Source: Pohlia nutans (Eukaryota; Streptophyta; Bryopsida; Bryales; Mniaceae). From it: a DNA stretch of 64,000 nucleotides. The stretch covers positions 16,758,113 to 16,822,112 of the forward strand of contig CM040092.1 in the NCBI GenBank assembly GCA_022496805.1. The letters run 5' to 3'. Below are positions 31,680-44,458 of this stretch, piece by piece; within the stretch, counting starts at the first letter, position 1, and every line of letters begins with the position of its first letter. The notes below the pieces were generated by a model. That model saw nothing but the letters and a program-made list of their open reading frames with translations, was not told the origin of the DNA and did no database searches. The position numbers were made by a program, and so were the translations under genes.

Positions 31680-34149
31680 TCTGAAGCTACCAAAATGAGT
31701 TTGGCTTTGTCCATTTCCTTGTGTATTTATACACTGTAAATTTTACTTTTATCTTTAAAGTAAAAGATATATCTTCTAATTATGCACCGTATAAATCTTA
31801 CTTTACATTTATATGTCTTCTAATTATATTCATTGCTTGATATCCAAGTATTCATGGACATGATTGATACCCAGACCCCAAAATCCAATTGCACTTTTAC
31901 ATTCATCACTCTTTTAAGTCACACCTTTGGTAACCAACGTGGAACGTAGAAAGTCTCTAATCACATGTGTATATAATAGAAAAATTGTTGTAATATTGGA
32001 AGGTGATAAACACGAGTTGAGAGTATTGAAATCTGGATTTGTTTGGCTTACTGAAAAATCATAAGAAACAAATTAAAAATTAAAATCAATTTTAATTAAT
32101 TATTTGTTTAAAAGGTGGCGAACCTGCTATGGTACTACAATACCTAGATTTTAGGAGGGTGGCTTACTGTGAGCTGGCCGGTTTAAGTTGTTGTGTTTCC
32201 AAAGAGTCACGCAACAAAATTTATCAACAACAAAAATATTGGTGTTGGATTTAGAGGGTGGACCATTTCTTCATTCTTGTGCAACTTACTAAATATATTT
32301 TCAACCAATCGCAAATCTCGTAGAGTGCAAAAGTAAAAAGTAAGATATCATTTATTATGAAAACTTGCCCTAAATGTAAAATAAAAAGTAGCAATTAGGG
32401 CCATATTGATGTTGACCTCACCAAATGCTTTGGAGGGACAAAAGAACTTGGAGGTCAGTTGTAACATTTATTGTGAACTTTTCATCTAAACTTTGGAGTT
32501 ATTGGGATATTTTTTGTACGCTTGGCAATGCCTTATGAAGTTGAAAACTTTTAGAAAATAAGGTACGTGCACCCAAAATTGCTACCTAAAATGTAAAGAG
32601 TGCATTCGTTTAAGGAGGCACATACCTTAGTACTTGGAAGTGTTCTATAATATTTTCTCTACGCATGTCATCCAAAATGCGTCATGTATATTCTAGAAGC
32701 TACATCTAGAACTCTTTCTTATCACACCTATGGTAACCAACGTACATGAGTTCAGAACTCAACATGTCTAACGTTTCCATTTTGAATCATGTGTGTACAC
32801 AATTATAGCAAATATCCTCTGCAAGTATTTGAATGTGATATTGGAGAATATGATAAGAACGACTTCAGTCTTCAAAGTGTATTTAAAATTAACCTTAGAA
32901 AGTTGGTGTGACTCATCGTTAAACATATGCCTTTCCTCTTATGTCATAGTGCATTGAATGTACAAATTGATTGACACTTTCCATCTAACTTCCTTTCCAC
33001 TCATGTGGTTTGGGCTTAAGTCAATAGCCCTTTCTACACTACATTAAGGAAAAATTGCCCCTATTAGAAAGGTAGGATCCCTTTAACTCCAAAAGGATTG
33101 CATCTAATTTTCATTAAAAAAAAAATTGTGAAAAATTGCCACTCTAATGCACTGAGAAAATCTGAAGAAATAAAAAGTTGTATTTTGAAATTCATCCATA
33201 TAAAATTGTACTAAACTACTATAAGAGTTTGTGGATTTAAAAAAAATCCATTTACCTTCATTAATTTTGAGACTATAGAGAGAAAACTGAAGGATTTTTT
33301 TTTCCGGAGCTTGCTGAACATGGTCATTAGACTTTGATTCATCTTTGTAGAGAATTTGGGACAATATGACTTTGAGGGTCTTAACTATCATATAGATAGT
33401 CATGTTAGTTACTTTTGTTGTTTGATGTGTATAACATATAGTACCCTAGAAGCAGGTTCGACACACTTGTGCCAAATTATTATTATTTTCAAAAAATAGA
33501 TTTTGGCAGAAAAATATTCTCCAAATTCCATTTGTCCCCTTGTAATATTTTTGCAAAATAATTTCCCTAAAATTCCAACGTCTATTTTTAGAATTATTTT
33601 TCGCCCAACCTTCTTGTAGGGCACAATATACAAAATCATCTTGCTGTGAGAGGATGTTAAAAATTGGTGACTAGACTTGCTATTTTCAACTCATTTTAAG
33701 AACTCAGAATTGGGAGATCCACAATTTGAATGACTAATACAAAGTTTTCCTCCTCTAAATCAACCCACACAAAAGAAAACAAAAAAAAACTCATGATTTT
33801 GCACTAAAATTAGTGATTAGTGATTCATATTTTAATTGCATGTCTACATGATATTCAATAAAGATTTGATTCATTGTACAAACGCACATGTTATTTTTAT
33901 GAAATTCCCTTTGCATAATTTTTATGAGTCTATTTATGTTATATTCTCAAAATTTTACTTGTCTAATTGCTCAAACTTTAATAGACTAGCTATAACATTA
34001 AGAAATATTCATTTCCAAGGCATAACATTTATCTAGGGATGCAGACGTAAACATCAGTCAAGAGATACAGACAAAGCAATCTTTTTATTAATTGTTATTT
34101 TGCATTTTTTTTCCATCAAAACCTACAGCTATATTGTTTTAAAATTTAA
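31680..34149. other. No gene recognised
   Basis: This is AT-rich intergenic DNA. Minus ORFs at 33104-33403 and 33409-33639 and plus ORF 33836-34036 have no recognisable domains and biased AT composition. I see no RNA genes. Confidence 0.4.
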
Positions 34150-34535
34150 AGAACACCCTCAAATAAAAAAAAACACTTTTTTCTTTTTGAAATAAATGGA
34201 TGCTTTATTTCCATTGCACAACAACATATTACAAATATCACATTGTGAACGAAGAGAGCACATTTCCATTGCTCTCCCGCAAGTGATTTTTTTGGATTTT
34301 TCTTCCTACTATATCTCATCTAAACCCAAAGCTCCTAATTATTTCCAACTGAGAGCGACGCCCCAACCGTAACATGAGGCCCAAGAGCAATCTCCGTTAT
34401 GCTCGGGGTTCCCATCAAGCATGAAAGTATTAGCCCTCATGACATGCATTTGACCAGAATCAAACCGCCACCCTCTTTGGTGCTAATAAGCACTCCTAAG
34501 GGGAGCCCTACCTCCTGGCTATCATCTAGGTAGTC
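34150..34535 (-). mobile_element. tRNA-derived SINE
   Basis: On the minus strand an A box, TAGCCAGGAGG (34513-34523), is followed about 45 nt later by a B-box variant, GGTTTGATTCT (34456-34466), the pol III promoter layout of a tRNA. The body continues about 300 bp to an A-rich end near 34150-34190. It has no ORF. The exact ends and target duplication were not resolved. Confidence 0.6.
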
Positions 34536-34665
34536 TAAGGAACGTGAATGGCGGGAAAGTTGACGTGGAACTCTAGGGGTGCCAGAGCTGCTAGCAAGTT
34601 ATAGTATAAAAAACATGAACCCTTCTATGAATGTGCTTTGTATACTAAAAACATGAATCCTTCTA

Positions 34666-34905
34666 TTAACCCCTAGAGGATCAAGGATTTAGGGTTTTAA
34701 ACACGCAAATTCAATTAACCACATTGTGAAAAATATAATTCGGATGAGACTGAATTTTATATTACTGGATTCAGTGAAAAATAGTGCATATGTTGATCAA
34801 AAAACAAACAAATTTGAACAAAAGAAGTCCACATAGACTGACCTACTCAAAACTCCTAAAAAGACATGAGACCCAATTCGGGCTTCTTGGTGCTTTAGGA
34901 GTTAA
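34666..34905 (-). mobile_element. TTAA-flanked short element, family G (copy G4)
   Basis: This 240-bp element runs from TTAACCCCTAGAGGATC to GCTTTAGGAGTTAA and is inverted relative to G1-G3. It shares its right TTAA with the left end of family C copy C3. Confidence 0.75.
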
Positions 34906-35490
34906 CCCCTAAAACGTCAGAGCATCCAGAAAGTGGACGACTAACACATTCAAACCCTTCTCACATTCTCATTAATGCTTGGATGAAAGTCATCCAATTT
35001 TTTGGAGATTCTTCACCAAGTTGTTGTCCTATCTAACGGTTGGATTTAGTCATACTTGAGTACATATTTTTCTAAAATTACAAATGTAGAAGTATGTCAA
35101 GTCGTTGGCCAAGCCAAAATTGCATTGATTGTAGTTCAAAAGTGGCTTTGCAAAAATGAGGTCATAGATTTAAGAAATACAAAAATTTCAAAGAATCACC
35201 ATGTTTAAGAGTATCTCATTTCACATTCATTCCAACAACTTTTACTCAAAAAATATTAAAAGTTTGTTTGTAATCGAATTTAGAAGGAATTTTTAATTTT
35301 AACTTCCAAATTTTATAATTAAATATTGGTGATAGTATTAGTAAATCGAACCGTACGGATGGAATCTAAACTTGAAAATCAAGAACTTTCATTTGTATAT
35401 CAATTCCAAAATATTCTTCTAAATAGTAGTTTATGATGTTTTTTCTCAAATTGTCAATTCCAGGGACACCCTGGTACGTTTAGGGGTTAA
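34902..35490 (+). mobile_element. TTAA-flanked element, family C (copy C3)
   Basis: This 589-bp element starts TTAACCCCTAAAACGTC and ends TACGTTTAGGGGTTAA. The interior matches C1 and C2 (for example ATCGAACCGTACGGATGGAA). It abuts G4 through a single shared TTAA. Confidence 0.75.
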
Positions 35491-36049
35491 CGTACTTTGT
35501 AATAGATATAAAGAAAAAATGAACCCTAGCTACTATCCTACGAAGTGTGAGAGGATGGTCAAACTTTGAAGCGTAGACCCGAGGCTGGACATATATTTAT
35601 GTTTTTCGTTGCAATTATCAGCTCGCACAAGCCATGTTTCCCTATCCATCACTAACTTATGGCGTGCCGTGCCCACTTTGTACATGGCGTAGCAGACGAT
35701 GGACGGTTCTCACTTGCGGGATGTCAATATGAAGCAAATTTGCCCGTAGATCTGCACAATACAGTGGCCCTTCCAGGCAAATGTACCCAGCCTTACATCA
35801 AATCTTGAAAACTACCATAAGTAAGGAAAAATAGAATTAGGTTTGTGTGATGCTAACTTCTTGATTACCTTAGTCAAAGGGCAGGTTGGGCACATCAATT
35901 GAGCAGGAAATTGAGTTGGGCACATCGAATATTCCCTGAAATCTTTGTTTTTTTTTTTGCAAAATCAATTTCCTAAAATTTTGGCATTCTATTTTAGATT
36001 TTTTCTGCCCAACCTGCCCTTTGCTTATGGTATGGCCACTCATGCCAGT
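35491..36049. other. No gene; imperfect inverted repeat
   Basis: A phrase AAAGGGCAGGTTGGGC near 35876 has its complement GCCCAACCTGCCCTTT near 36007, with T-rich DNA between. It is probably another small foldback element of about 150 bp. Nothing else is recognised. Confidence 0.5.
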
Positions 36050-36597
36050 TTAGCCCCTAAGCGCTCAAACGACCATTTTCAAGTCGTTGCCCGAATTTAA
36101 CGGGCTGCCCGGAACAAAAATAAAAAATTGAAAAAATAAAAAATATTTTAAAATACTACATCAAGTCTACTTTCCAACCCAATTTGAATTATGGCAATCC
36201 GAGTTAAACTCCACCCGGGAGAATTTTTCAAAGTAGATCATCTCAACATTGTCTTAGTGTTATAAAATTTGCTATTTGGGGAAAGTAATGATGATTCCTC
36301 CATCATTTCTTTTGCTTTTTTGAAGTTTACAATAGATAGCCCAACTTTAACCAATCATACTAAACTTTGAACTCTAAAATTGAAAATTATAATTTATACA
36401 AATTTTCAAAGGTTAATGCTTTTAAATTCCTTAAAAAATGATCTAAAGTTTTTTTTGGAAGTTTGACCGTACGGATAATTTGTAGAGATGATACTCTACA
36501 TTTTGTCTATTGAACCAAACTTCATCAAACATATGGAAGGCACATATTATAACACATCTACGTTTTGTCCAATACCCCTCGGGCTTTTAGGGGTTAA
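36050..36597 (+). mobile_element. TTAA element, family A (copy A5)
   Basis: This 548-bp continuous copy has a left end mutated to TTAGCCCCTAAG and a right end GGGCTTTTAGGGGTTAA. It serves as the uninterrupted reference for the nested copy A4. Confidence 0.8.
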
Positions 36598-36955
36598 AGT
36601 GCTATAGAAAATGCAGTTTTAACAATTTTAAAGAACGGTAAATTGGATTAGAAAGTAGAAGGTAGCCCCCATACTTTCTTAGGTGCGACCATTTTCATTT
36701 GAAATTAGGAATTAGGTGAAAATCAACGTTTGACTAAAAAAATAAAATCAAACATGGCCCACGAGGCTCCTTGCATGCTTAAGGGTTAAGGATTTTAAAC
36801 TCTAAAATTGATGTAATAATTCTGCAGCATAGGAAGTTAGAAATGATTGACTTTCATTCAGTTCTAAAAAAATAAAAATAGCTCATTATATATACTAGAG
36901 CTCCGTGACCATGCTTTGCATGACCATTGCCAAATGTTGGATTTGTTGATTGATC

Positions 36956-37501
36956 TTAACTACTAAGTGGCCGAACAACCAGTTTATGGTCGTTGCCCTA
37001 TTTTTTACGAGGCTGCCCAAGATGAAAAAAATTATAAAAAATAAAATACTTTCTAATAGGAAATCAAGTCTACTTTCCAACCGAATTTGAATCATGTCAA
37101 TCCGAGTTAAAATCCACCAAGGAGAATTTTCCAAAGACAAAGACCTTAACATTGTCCTAGTGTTATAAAACTTACTATTTTGGTAAACCGATGATGTTCT
37201 CTCCTTTTAAAATTTTGACTTTTAAAATTTTAGAATAGAATGTCTAGTTTTAACCAATCATACCAAATTTCAAATTTTAAAAATAAAAATTGTAAATTTT
37301 ATTGAATATTCAACAATAAATGCTTCTAAATTAATCAAATGAGAGTCTAAAACATTTTTTGAAAGTTTGACCATATAGATAATTACCAAACATCATGCTT
37401 CTCATTTTCTATTTTGGACCAAAATTCATCAAAGTTGCAAAATTAACATTTTATAACACATCTAGGATTTGCCCTTATCCCCTCTATCATTTAGGGGTTA
37501 A
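36956..37501 (+). mobile_element. TTAA element, family A (copy A6)
   Basis: This 546-bp element starts TTAACTACTAAGTGGCC and ends TCATTTAGGGGTTAA. It joins copy A7 head to tail through one shared TTAA at 37498-37501. Confidence 0.8.
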
Positions 37502-38031
37502 CCCCTAAGTGACTCAACGACCATTTTATGGTCGTTGCACTTTTTTTTAGAGTTTCCCGGGATGAAAAAAATTATTTATAAAAAAAATCATGTTGGAAAT
37601 CAAGTCTACTTTTCAAACCAATTTGAGTTATGTTGATCCAAGTTACACTCCATCGAAGAGAATTTCTCGACAGTTCTACATTGTCTAGTATTACAAATTT
37701 TACTATTTGGAGAAGATAATGATGTTCTCTCCTTTGAAAAAATTTCTTTTAATTTTTTTAGAAAAATGTCTATTTTTAACCAATCACACCCAAAATTTCA
37801 AACTCTAAACATAAAATTTGTAATTTTGATAAAAAAAATTGAAGTTAACTGCTTCTTTATTCATTATGTGAAGACCTAAAATTGTTTTTGGAAATTCAAC
37901 CGTACAAATAATTTTAAAACATCATGATTTTTGTTTTCTCTATTGGACCAAATTTTAACAAAGATAAAGAGGTCACATAATATAACACATCTACGTTTTA
38001 TCCAATATCCCTTTGTCATTTAGGGGTTTAA
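37498..38031 (+). mobile_element. TTAA element, family A (copy A7)
   Basis: This 534-bp element starts TTAACCCCTAAGTGACTC, with the CGACCATTTTATGGTCG palindrome intact, and ends GTCATTTAGGGGTTTAA (one extra T). It is in direct tandem with A6. Confidence 0.8.
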
Positions 38032-38314
38032 CGTGATTTAAAATAAATAAATTCTTATGTTCAAATTTCAAAAATATTGGTACCTATAATTTTTTGGAAA
38101 ACATAGTCGTTGTTTTTGGTGACTCTCTTCCCAACCATTGAGATAAAGTATCTCTTCAGTAAAATTTTAAAATTTACAAACCTCTTCGGTGATAATTGCC
38201 CTACATTTCTCCAAGTCATTTGTTTGAACTACAAGTTAAATGAAACAATGAACCCCCAAACAAAGAGGTATAATTTTTTCTTCTTATGTTAGGGACTATC
38301 TCCAATTAATACAT

Positions 38315-38557
38315 TACTAGTAGAAAAGGTATTGCTCCCCAGGGAGATGCCCAGGCACACTAGTAGAAAAGGTGGCACTGCCGAGGGAGATGCCCAGGCA
38401 AGTAGTGCCCAATTCCAGGCATGCACAGTGATTTTGCCTGGGCATGTCCCTGGGGAGCGCCACCTTTTCTACTAGTGGCAAAATCACTGTACATGAGTGG
38501 AATTGGACACCACTTGCCAGGACATCTTCCTCGGTAGTGTCACCTTTTCTAATAGTG
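38315..38557. mobile_element. CACTA-type MITE, outer copy with CAT target duplication
   Basis: The ends are (T)ACTAGTAGAAAAGG and CCTTTTCTAATAGTG, flanked by CAT at 38312-38314 and 38558-38560. The left terminal C is now T. It is interrupted by a second element of the same family at 38358-38477. Confidence 0.8.
38358..38477. mobile_element. CACTA-type MITE, inner copy with GCA target duplication
   Basis: This 120-bp element runs from CACTAGTAGAAAAGGTGG to CCACCTTTTCTACTAGTG, with GCA on both sides. It is nearly a perfect foldback and lies inside its own relative. Confidence 0.9.
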
Positions 38558-38560
38558 CAT

Positions 38561-39008
38561 TGTCATCGAATTTTAATTTTTAAATTATAAATAACAAACT
38601 TGAATTGATGCTTATAACTGACCTTGTGGATTTACTCAAAAACAAAAATATGATTAGTCAATGCATTTAGATTTGGAGTTGGATATAGACATGAAAGGTA
38701 TGTCTTCAATGGAACGGACTTGACGTTGAGAATAGAATAAGGTCCCTCTTCATCAATCCCTTGTGGAAAAGGTGGGTCCCTTTGTGAGAGGTGGGGTCCA
38801 TCAGTCATGCAATGAAATATCTTCATTTGCATCAAAATAAAAATAAAAAATAAAAAAAATTGTTCCTTCAACTCTGCATCATGTAATGGCACGATTGTTT
38901 ACTGGTCAGCAATTTCATTCAATAATAGCAGATGTAGGTTGATAACAGCACTTGCATGTACTTGTCTGAGGCTTCAACCTACTACAACACTATTTTTTTT
39001 TTTGTAAT
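38561..39008. other. No gene recognised
   Basis: This is AT-rich spacer. The minus ORF at 38632-38892 has no domain-like features. Confidence 0.4.
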
Positions 39009-39086
39009 ACCCTACGTCGTGGTCAGTTTTGACATTAATTAATTACTTTTTGTCCCAAAGTGCCACATGTCATCTTGTGATTGGTT
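39009..39086 (-). repeat. Dispersed repeat R, copy 2
   Basis: This is the inverted counterpart of 2525-2608, sharing CCAATCACAAGATGACATGT and GACGTAGGGT on the minus strand. Confidence 0.55.
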
Positions 39087-39180
39087 GACGTGGACCTCTC
39101 AGAATCTGACGTGGAAATTCAATTTCGACACCTGGCTGTCTAAATTCGATCCTCATGTACGGTAGTGCGTGTGGTACTAA

Positions 39181-39714
39181 GGACCGCTTTACACCTAGAG
39201 GCTGGGCCAATTCCCCTTGAGGACGATTGTATGAAATTTTAGCCCCTTTTGGGCTTGAAGCTAGCCTCAACTACCCATTATAATAAGATTATAACGGGGG
39301 CCAATTCTCCCATATGTAAAGGTCTTGGGGTCAAGAAGTCAAGCCGATTCAATAACTGTAGCAAATTTTAGCCATTCTTTTTTTTTCAAAAGAGCCGTTT
39401 AGATTTCCACATAATTCAACGGATTTAGTTCGTTGAAGAAAATCATCTTTTATATAAAAAAGGTTTTTTTTATTGAAATTTGACATTGGCCCCAAGGTCA
39501 AGAATTGGCCCTCCATTTTGGGTGCACCCAATTCAACGAGCTCGGGCCATGTCGGACCATGCGTTTTTTAAGTGAAAATTTCATATCACCAAATCGGCCC
39601 GGGCTCTAGGTGTAAAGGGGTTGGGGCTGATTTCAGCCTTTTGACCAATCACAAGTGAGGATTTTAGGCCTCTTACACAACGAATTGGCCCAACCTCTAG
39701 GTGTAAAGCGGCCC
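39181..39714. mobile_element. PIF/Harbinger-like MITE with TAA target duplication
   Basis: This 534-bp element has ends GGACCGCTTTACACCTAGAG and CTCTAGGTGTAAAGCGGCCC, flanked by TAA at 39178-39180 and 39715-39717. The inverted repeats extend beyond 30 bp with few mismatches. ORFs inside (39070-39270 and 39349-39531) are not supported. Confidence 0.8.
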
Positions 39715-39717
39715 TAA

Positions 39718-40493
39718 TTTCAAAGACACGCTCTATTTTGACAAAATCATGAAATTGGTGAGGGCTAATTTTTTTATTGAGAAGTTGAAATCTTCATTTC
39801 GCACTAATTTTACATTTTGGTGTCACTTTCACTAGTTACCCTCCCTTACTATAAACCCACCCTCACTATTAGCAAAAAGTAGTATAGACTGAAAGTGCAA
39901 AAGTTGAGTTGACTCACCAGATCAAATGCTCCATATAAAAAAATGATTTTTTGGTTAACCTCTAAGGGGACACAAAACCAAAATCTAGTTTTGTCATTTT
40001 TGGGACAAAGTCTACTGATTTCAATAAATTAATAAATTGATTAATTTTTAATTTTTAATTTTTAAAAGATTTTGAGGATGGGTTTTGTAAATTTTGTCAA
40101 GTTATAAGTCACTCTCACTTATAAAATTCACAATAATTATGCGTGAGTCTGTTCTTAACATGAAAGATTGTAATAGAGAGGTGTTGACATAGATTATTGC
40201 TTAACCGCTTTACTTTCATTTTTGAAAATTTAACCCAAATTCTATTTAACTTTGAAGTCACACACTGTTCAAAATCTCATTTTTGAGTGTGTATTATATG
40301 GTTCAAAGACATACTATGATCTTTCAATCCAAATCTTACCAAGGTTTAACCAACACATGTTTGATTAAGCTATGCTTTTATTTATACAGTTGAATACTAT
40401 CAATAATATCCCAAATTTCAACAGAGAAAATTTCAAAAGAAAGAAACACAAGATATCTAAGGTTTCCGCAAAATAGGACTGGGTGGTAAAGGA
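39718..40493. other. No gene recognised
   Basis: This is AT-rich DNA. A lone TTAACCTCTAAGGGG near 39955 resembles a TTAA-element terminus without a partner end. Confidence 0.4.
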
Positions 40494-41434
40494 CTAATCC
40501 TTAAATGTCAAAGCAAACCCCATGGGCTTGTTTTGAGAGAATAATGAATAAAAAGTGGATTTTCTCAACCAAACTTGAAACGGATTGATGGTTTGGAAAA
40601 GTGATGAAAAGACAAGGCTAAATTTAGTAAATATGCGTGTTTTAGTAAATTGTACATTGCAAGATAATTGAAAAGGGAATTGGTGGGGAAGGAGGGAAGG
40701 GAGTCGGGCAACTTGAGACCTTAACCCTTAAACGTCAAAGCAAGCCCCACGAGCTTGTTATAAAGGAATAATTGAGGGAAAAAAATAGATTTTCTCAACC
40801 AAATCAAGCGAGGATTGGTGCGTTGGAAAGCTACTGAAAAAGCGATCTAGATTGCAAATTTGTGCCTCATTTGGGAGATTGTGGAGTCATTGACAAGCAA
40901 TCAAAGTTATCTAAATGAACAGGAGTTGAGGTTGGGCAGCAGAGGTCGTTTCTTGAAAAGTGCCGGAGTGCTACAGTGCCGCAACACTGCTGGCCAGCAG
41001 AGCCGTTTTTTTCATTTTTTTCGTTTTTTTTTTTTTTTTTTTCGCCTTCGAAAATTTAGATGCCTTCCGGGCTGCCCCGCCCATGCCCTCTTGACGTTTA
41101 AGGGTTAATGAATATCAGAGTTAGTAATGCATGCCAAAGTTGTTCAATAGTGTTTTAATTTTTAATTTTTTAATAATAATAGTAATGATTTTATTTTGTT
41201 TTAATAAATTTTAATTCAGAATTGCAAAGCTCACTGCAAAGCCAAAATCTCACTGAATTTTTTAATTTGTTTTTAGAGTGACATTGTTCACTCCATTCAC
41301 TGTTCAAATGGGATTTGAGGAATTCTCATTAGTTGTCCACATTACTCAAAGGGCGACTATTGAGGGCAACTTTTTAAATTATTTTTATTCCTTTGGACTG
41401 CCCGTCTGAGACCCTCTTGACATTTAAGGGTTAA
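40494..41434 (+). mobile_element. TTAA element, family E (copy E1), containing E2
   Basis: The left end is mutated (CTAATCCTTAAATGTCAAAG) and the right end is CTTGACATTTAAGGGTTAA. It is split by a smaller copy of the same family at 40721-41108, inserted at a TTAA. Its right TTAA (41431-41434) also begins copy A8. Confidence 0.7.
40721..41108 (+). mobile_element. TTAA element, family E (copy E2), nested in E1
   Basis: This 388-bp element starts TTAACCCTTAAACGTC and ends GACGTTTAAGGGTTAA. The palindrome CAAGCCCCACGAGCTTG lies near the left end. The ORF at 40860-41108 ends in this repeat and includes a T-run, so it is not a gene. Confidence 0.8.
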
Positions 41435-41778
41435 CCCCTAAGTGACCGATCGACCATTTTCTGATCGCAGCCCAAACAACAGTGATTGCCCATGGTCAGG
41501 AAATGACATTTTTCAAGTTTTGATTTTTTGTCGAAATTGGGGGTAGAAATCATGTTCTAGTGTTGTTTAATACATTTCATTTGCAATATTGAGGTTCACT
41601 AAGGAATTTTTCAAAGACAAAGACCTCAATATTGTCCTAGTGTTATAAAACTTATTAACTAATGATATTCTCTCATTTGAAAATTTTACCTTTTAAAAAT
41701 TTAGAATAAAATATCTAATTTTAACCAATCATACCAATTTTCAAATTCTAAAATATAACACGTCATTTTAGGGGTTAA
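41431..41778 (+). mobile_element. TTAA element, family A (copy A8), internally deleted
   Basis: It starts TTAACCCCTAAGTGACCG and ends CATTTTAGGGGTTAA but is only 348 bp. The middle retains CAAAGACAAAGACCTCAA. It shares its left TTAA with E1. Confidence 0.75.
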
Positions 41779-44458
41779 TGAAGAGAGCTCAACCCTTTCT
41801 TACCAATGGTCAGTTCACTGACGGAACCTGCTGTGAGGGTTTGTAAGTGAGCGGCTATTCAGAGGTGAATTACATCCTTTCACATACACTGCTCTGTTTG
41901 TATTTTTGTGAATGTCCTGTCATCCTGGTGCATCCGGACTTTGTTAAAATGAATCAGAACTTTGTTAAATATTTACTTTTATGCAACCTGCTTCTGACGC
42001 CCCGCCATAACATTCAGTAGCATGCATTGTCTCTGCCTTGGTTCTACAGTAGATGGTGTGGAATATTCCACACCCAACAGTACTTCATCCGTAGCTAAGT
42101 GGACATGTGAAGGCTCAAGGTGATGAGTAGAGTGCATGAAGGAAAGGCAGTGGGCATGAAGGCTAGTGAATGTTATGGCCCCATTCATGTATTTCTTCAT
42201 CTTTTCACCGGAGGTAAAATAAAATTGGCTTATCTTTGGAAAGGCACCATCAATTATGTATTGGGTGTAGGAGGGTAATCAGAGGAGAAGCTCTTGTTTT
42301 GTAGGCAATGATGTGGAACCTTGAACAAAAAGACTTTTAACCCCTAAAATAGAGTATGGTTGCAAGGAGTGAATGAGTGTGTAATTGAAAGAAATCACGT
42401 GTGGCCGCTATTTATGCCCTTGGATGTCGACTTTATTTTGAGCTAAATGATGAATGTTTTGTATTAGTTGTTAGTTGAGTTTATGTAATGGTTTATTGTT
42501 TTCTAATTGTCTTTTTTTTTTTGTATGTATGACATGTGCATGAGGTATTTTATTGCATTTTGATGTATTTCTCTTTGTGTTTTCAATATATGAATTTCTT
42601 TTAGTTGCAAGAGATTTATTGAGTAAAATAATTTGGGTATGCATCCATTATGTATGGCTCATTTTTCCTCTCAATGTCATAGTTACTATTGGCGCAACGT
42701 TTCATCGTCGATTTTGTATATTTTTTCTTAGTGTGTGGTGTTTATTTATTTTTGTATGTTATGACTTCTAGTGGGAATCTATCATAACATTATATGAATG
42801 TTACAAATTGTATTATTATGTTGGAATAGGTTGTGTTGGTGAAGAACTCTTTTTGGGTGGTTTACTGTCAATGGTATGTATGGTTTCAGTTTGAAGCTAC
42901 AAGTGCATGATCTTGCCAGGTCTTTTTTTACATCTATATATTAGAAACCATATTGATGTTGTACGAGTATTGGTATTGTATTGTCTTGTGACTGGTCATT
43001 TTTCCTTCTGGTGTTTATAAAGTTGTAGCATCTTGTGTGTTTTTGGCTTATGATTTCTTTTCTTTTTTGTATTCTGCATACTATAGATTGTTGTGGAGTT
43101 TAATTGTAAATTGCTTAAGTTTTGTACTAAACACAATAAAAGTAAATATGGTCATGGGTTAAATTTTGACATGGGGTTAATAGATTAGCCCATGTAAATC
43201 CAATTTTGGCTTTTTTTGAATAGCAACCGTTATATATGGAGACATGGAAGGACAAATAAGAGGTTGATAAATAAACACATATGGAAACATTGGGCAATTA
43301 TACAAGCAATTGAGTCATGCAACCTAGCTGCCATTTTTTGCACTCATCATATTTTGTTTATCTTATGTTGAGCTAAATTATTTTGGTTGACCCTACTATC
43401 ACTTATGTGTGCCCTACTAAATCAATTCCAAATGTGAATATCTTCTCATTAATATATTGAAATTTTCTGATTCTACTTGATTTGTAAAGCGATACACCAC
43501 ATTCAGTTGTCCAAAATGCCCTCAATAAGTGTCAATTATAGGTGCACATACCTTATGTTTCAATGCTCACCTTGGTTTACCATTACATTGGAATTAAAAA
43601 CTTCCCTTTTTTACAAAAGTAAAAATAGGTTAACCTTGAGTAGATTTACAAAATTGCTTAGGTTTGTGTCACATTCCTTTTACTTTCTTACCAATGCAGT
43701 TTTTCATTGTTCATTTTTCGAACAGGTGACACAACATTGTAGCACTTTCATCTAAATTTCAAATGAAGTCATCATAATTGAATGAAAATTTGCTCAGGAT
43801 GGATGAAAATATGTCAACATGGATGAATATTTTGGTGATAAAGGAATGAGTTTTTGGTCCAAATTTAACTCTCTATTTTGCCAGCAAAAAAAGAGGTTGT
43901 GCGTAGGTATTGTGGCCAATGTCTGTACCAGAGCTCTAAAGCTAAAATTCTCTTTTTTGAAAAATCATTCACCATTGAGGGGACTGCATTGATATAACAT
44001 ACAAGCGCGGACAGGAAATTTTATTCCCACATGCCATGATGTTAGGGTGACACAAAAAAATGAATACTACAAATTCCGGTACACGTTGGTTGCGGATTAC
44101 GACCGGTCCATTAGTTAGTCTAACTGGTATAAGTCAAGCGGCCCTGGTCAGTCAGTCCCAGTAGGGAAATCAAAGGAGTCTGAAATGCACTTTCCGATGG
44201 TGACCAATTTAAGGCGAGTACGTGCCAGGCTTACCCTCAGTCCCGTGAGAGAATGCAGTCCACAACTTCGCACACTTAGGTTAGGTCAAGACTTCGATCT
44301 CACTGTTAGTGACAGTAGGTTTGCTGGTGGGCAGGATTAGGACTCTTTTATGGTATTAGAAGAGCATCTCCACTCGTTCATACAGGAAAGCTTCATCACA
44401 CTAAAACTTCATCACTTGTGGGGCCCACTTATTTAGAGGGCAGGTCACAATTTATGGT
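41779..44458. other. No gene recognised
   Basis: Positions 42430-43140 are T-rich on this strand. The ORFs at 42553 and 43477 translate to hydrophobic low-complexity peptides without a recognised family. Positions 43990-44360 have higher GC but no readable domain. A lone TTAACCCCTAAAATAG lies near 42338. Confidence 0.4.

Noticed and set aside
42338..42353. Possible TTAA element start
   Set aside because: Only one terminus is found, with no matching right end within 1 kb.
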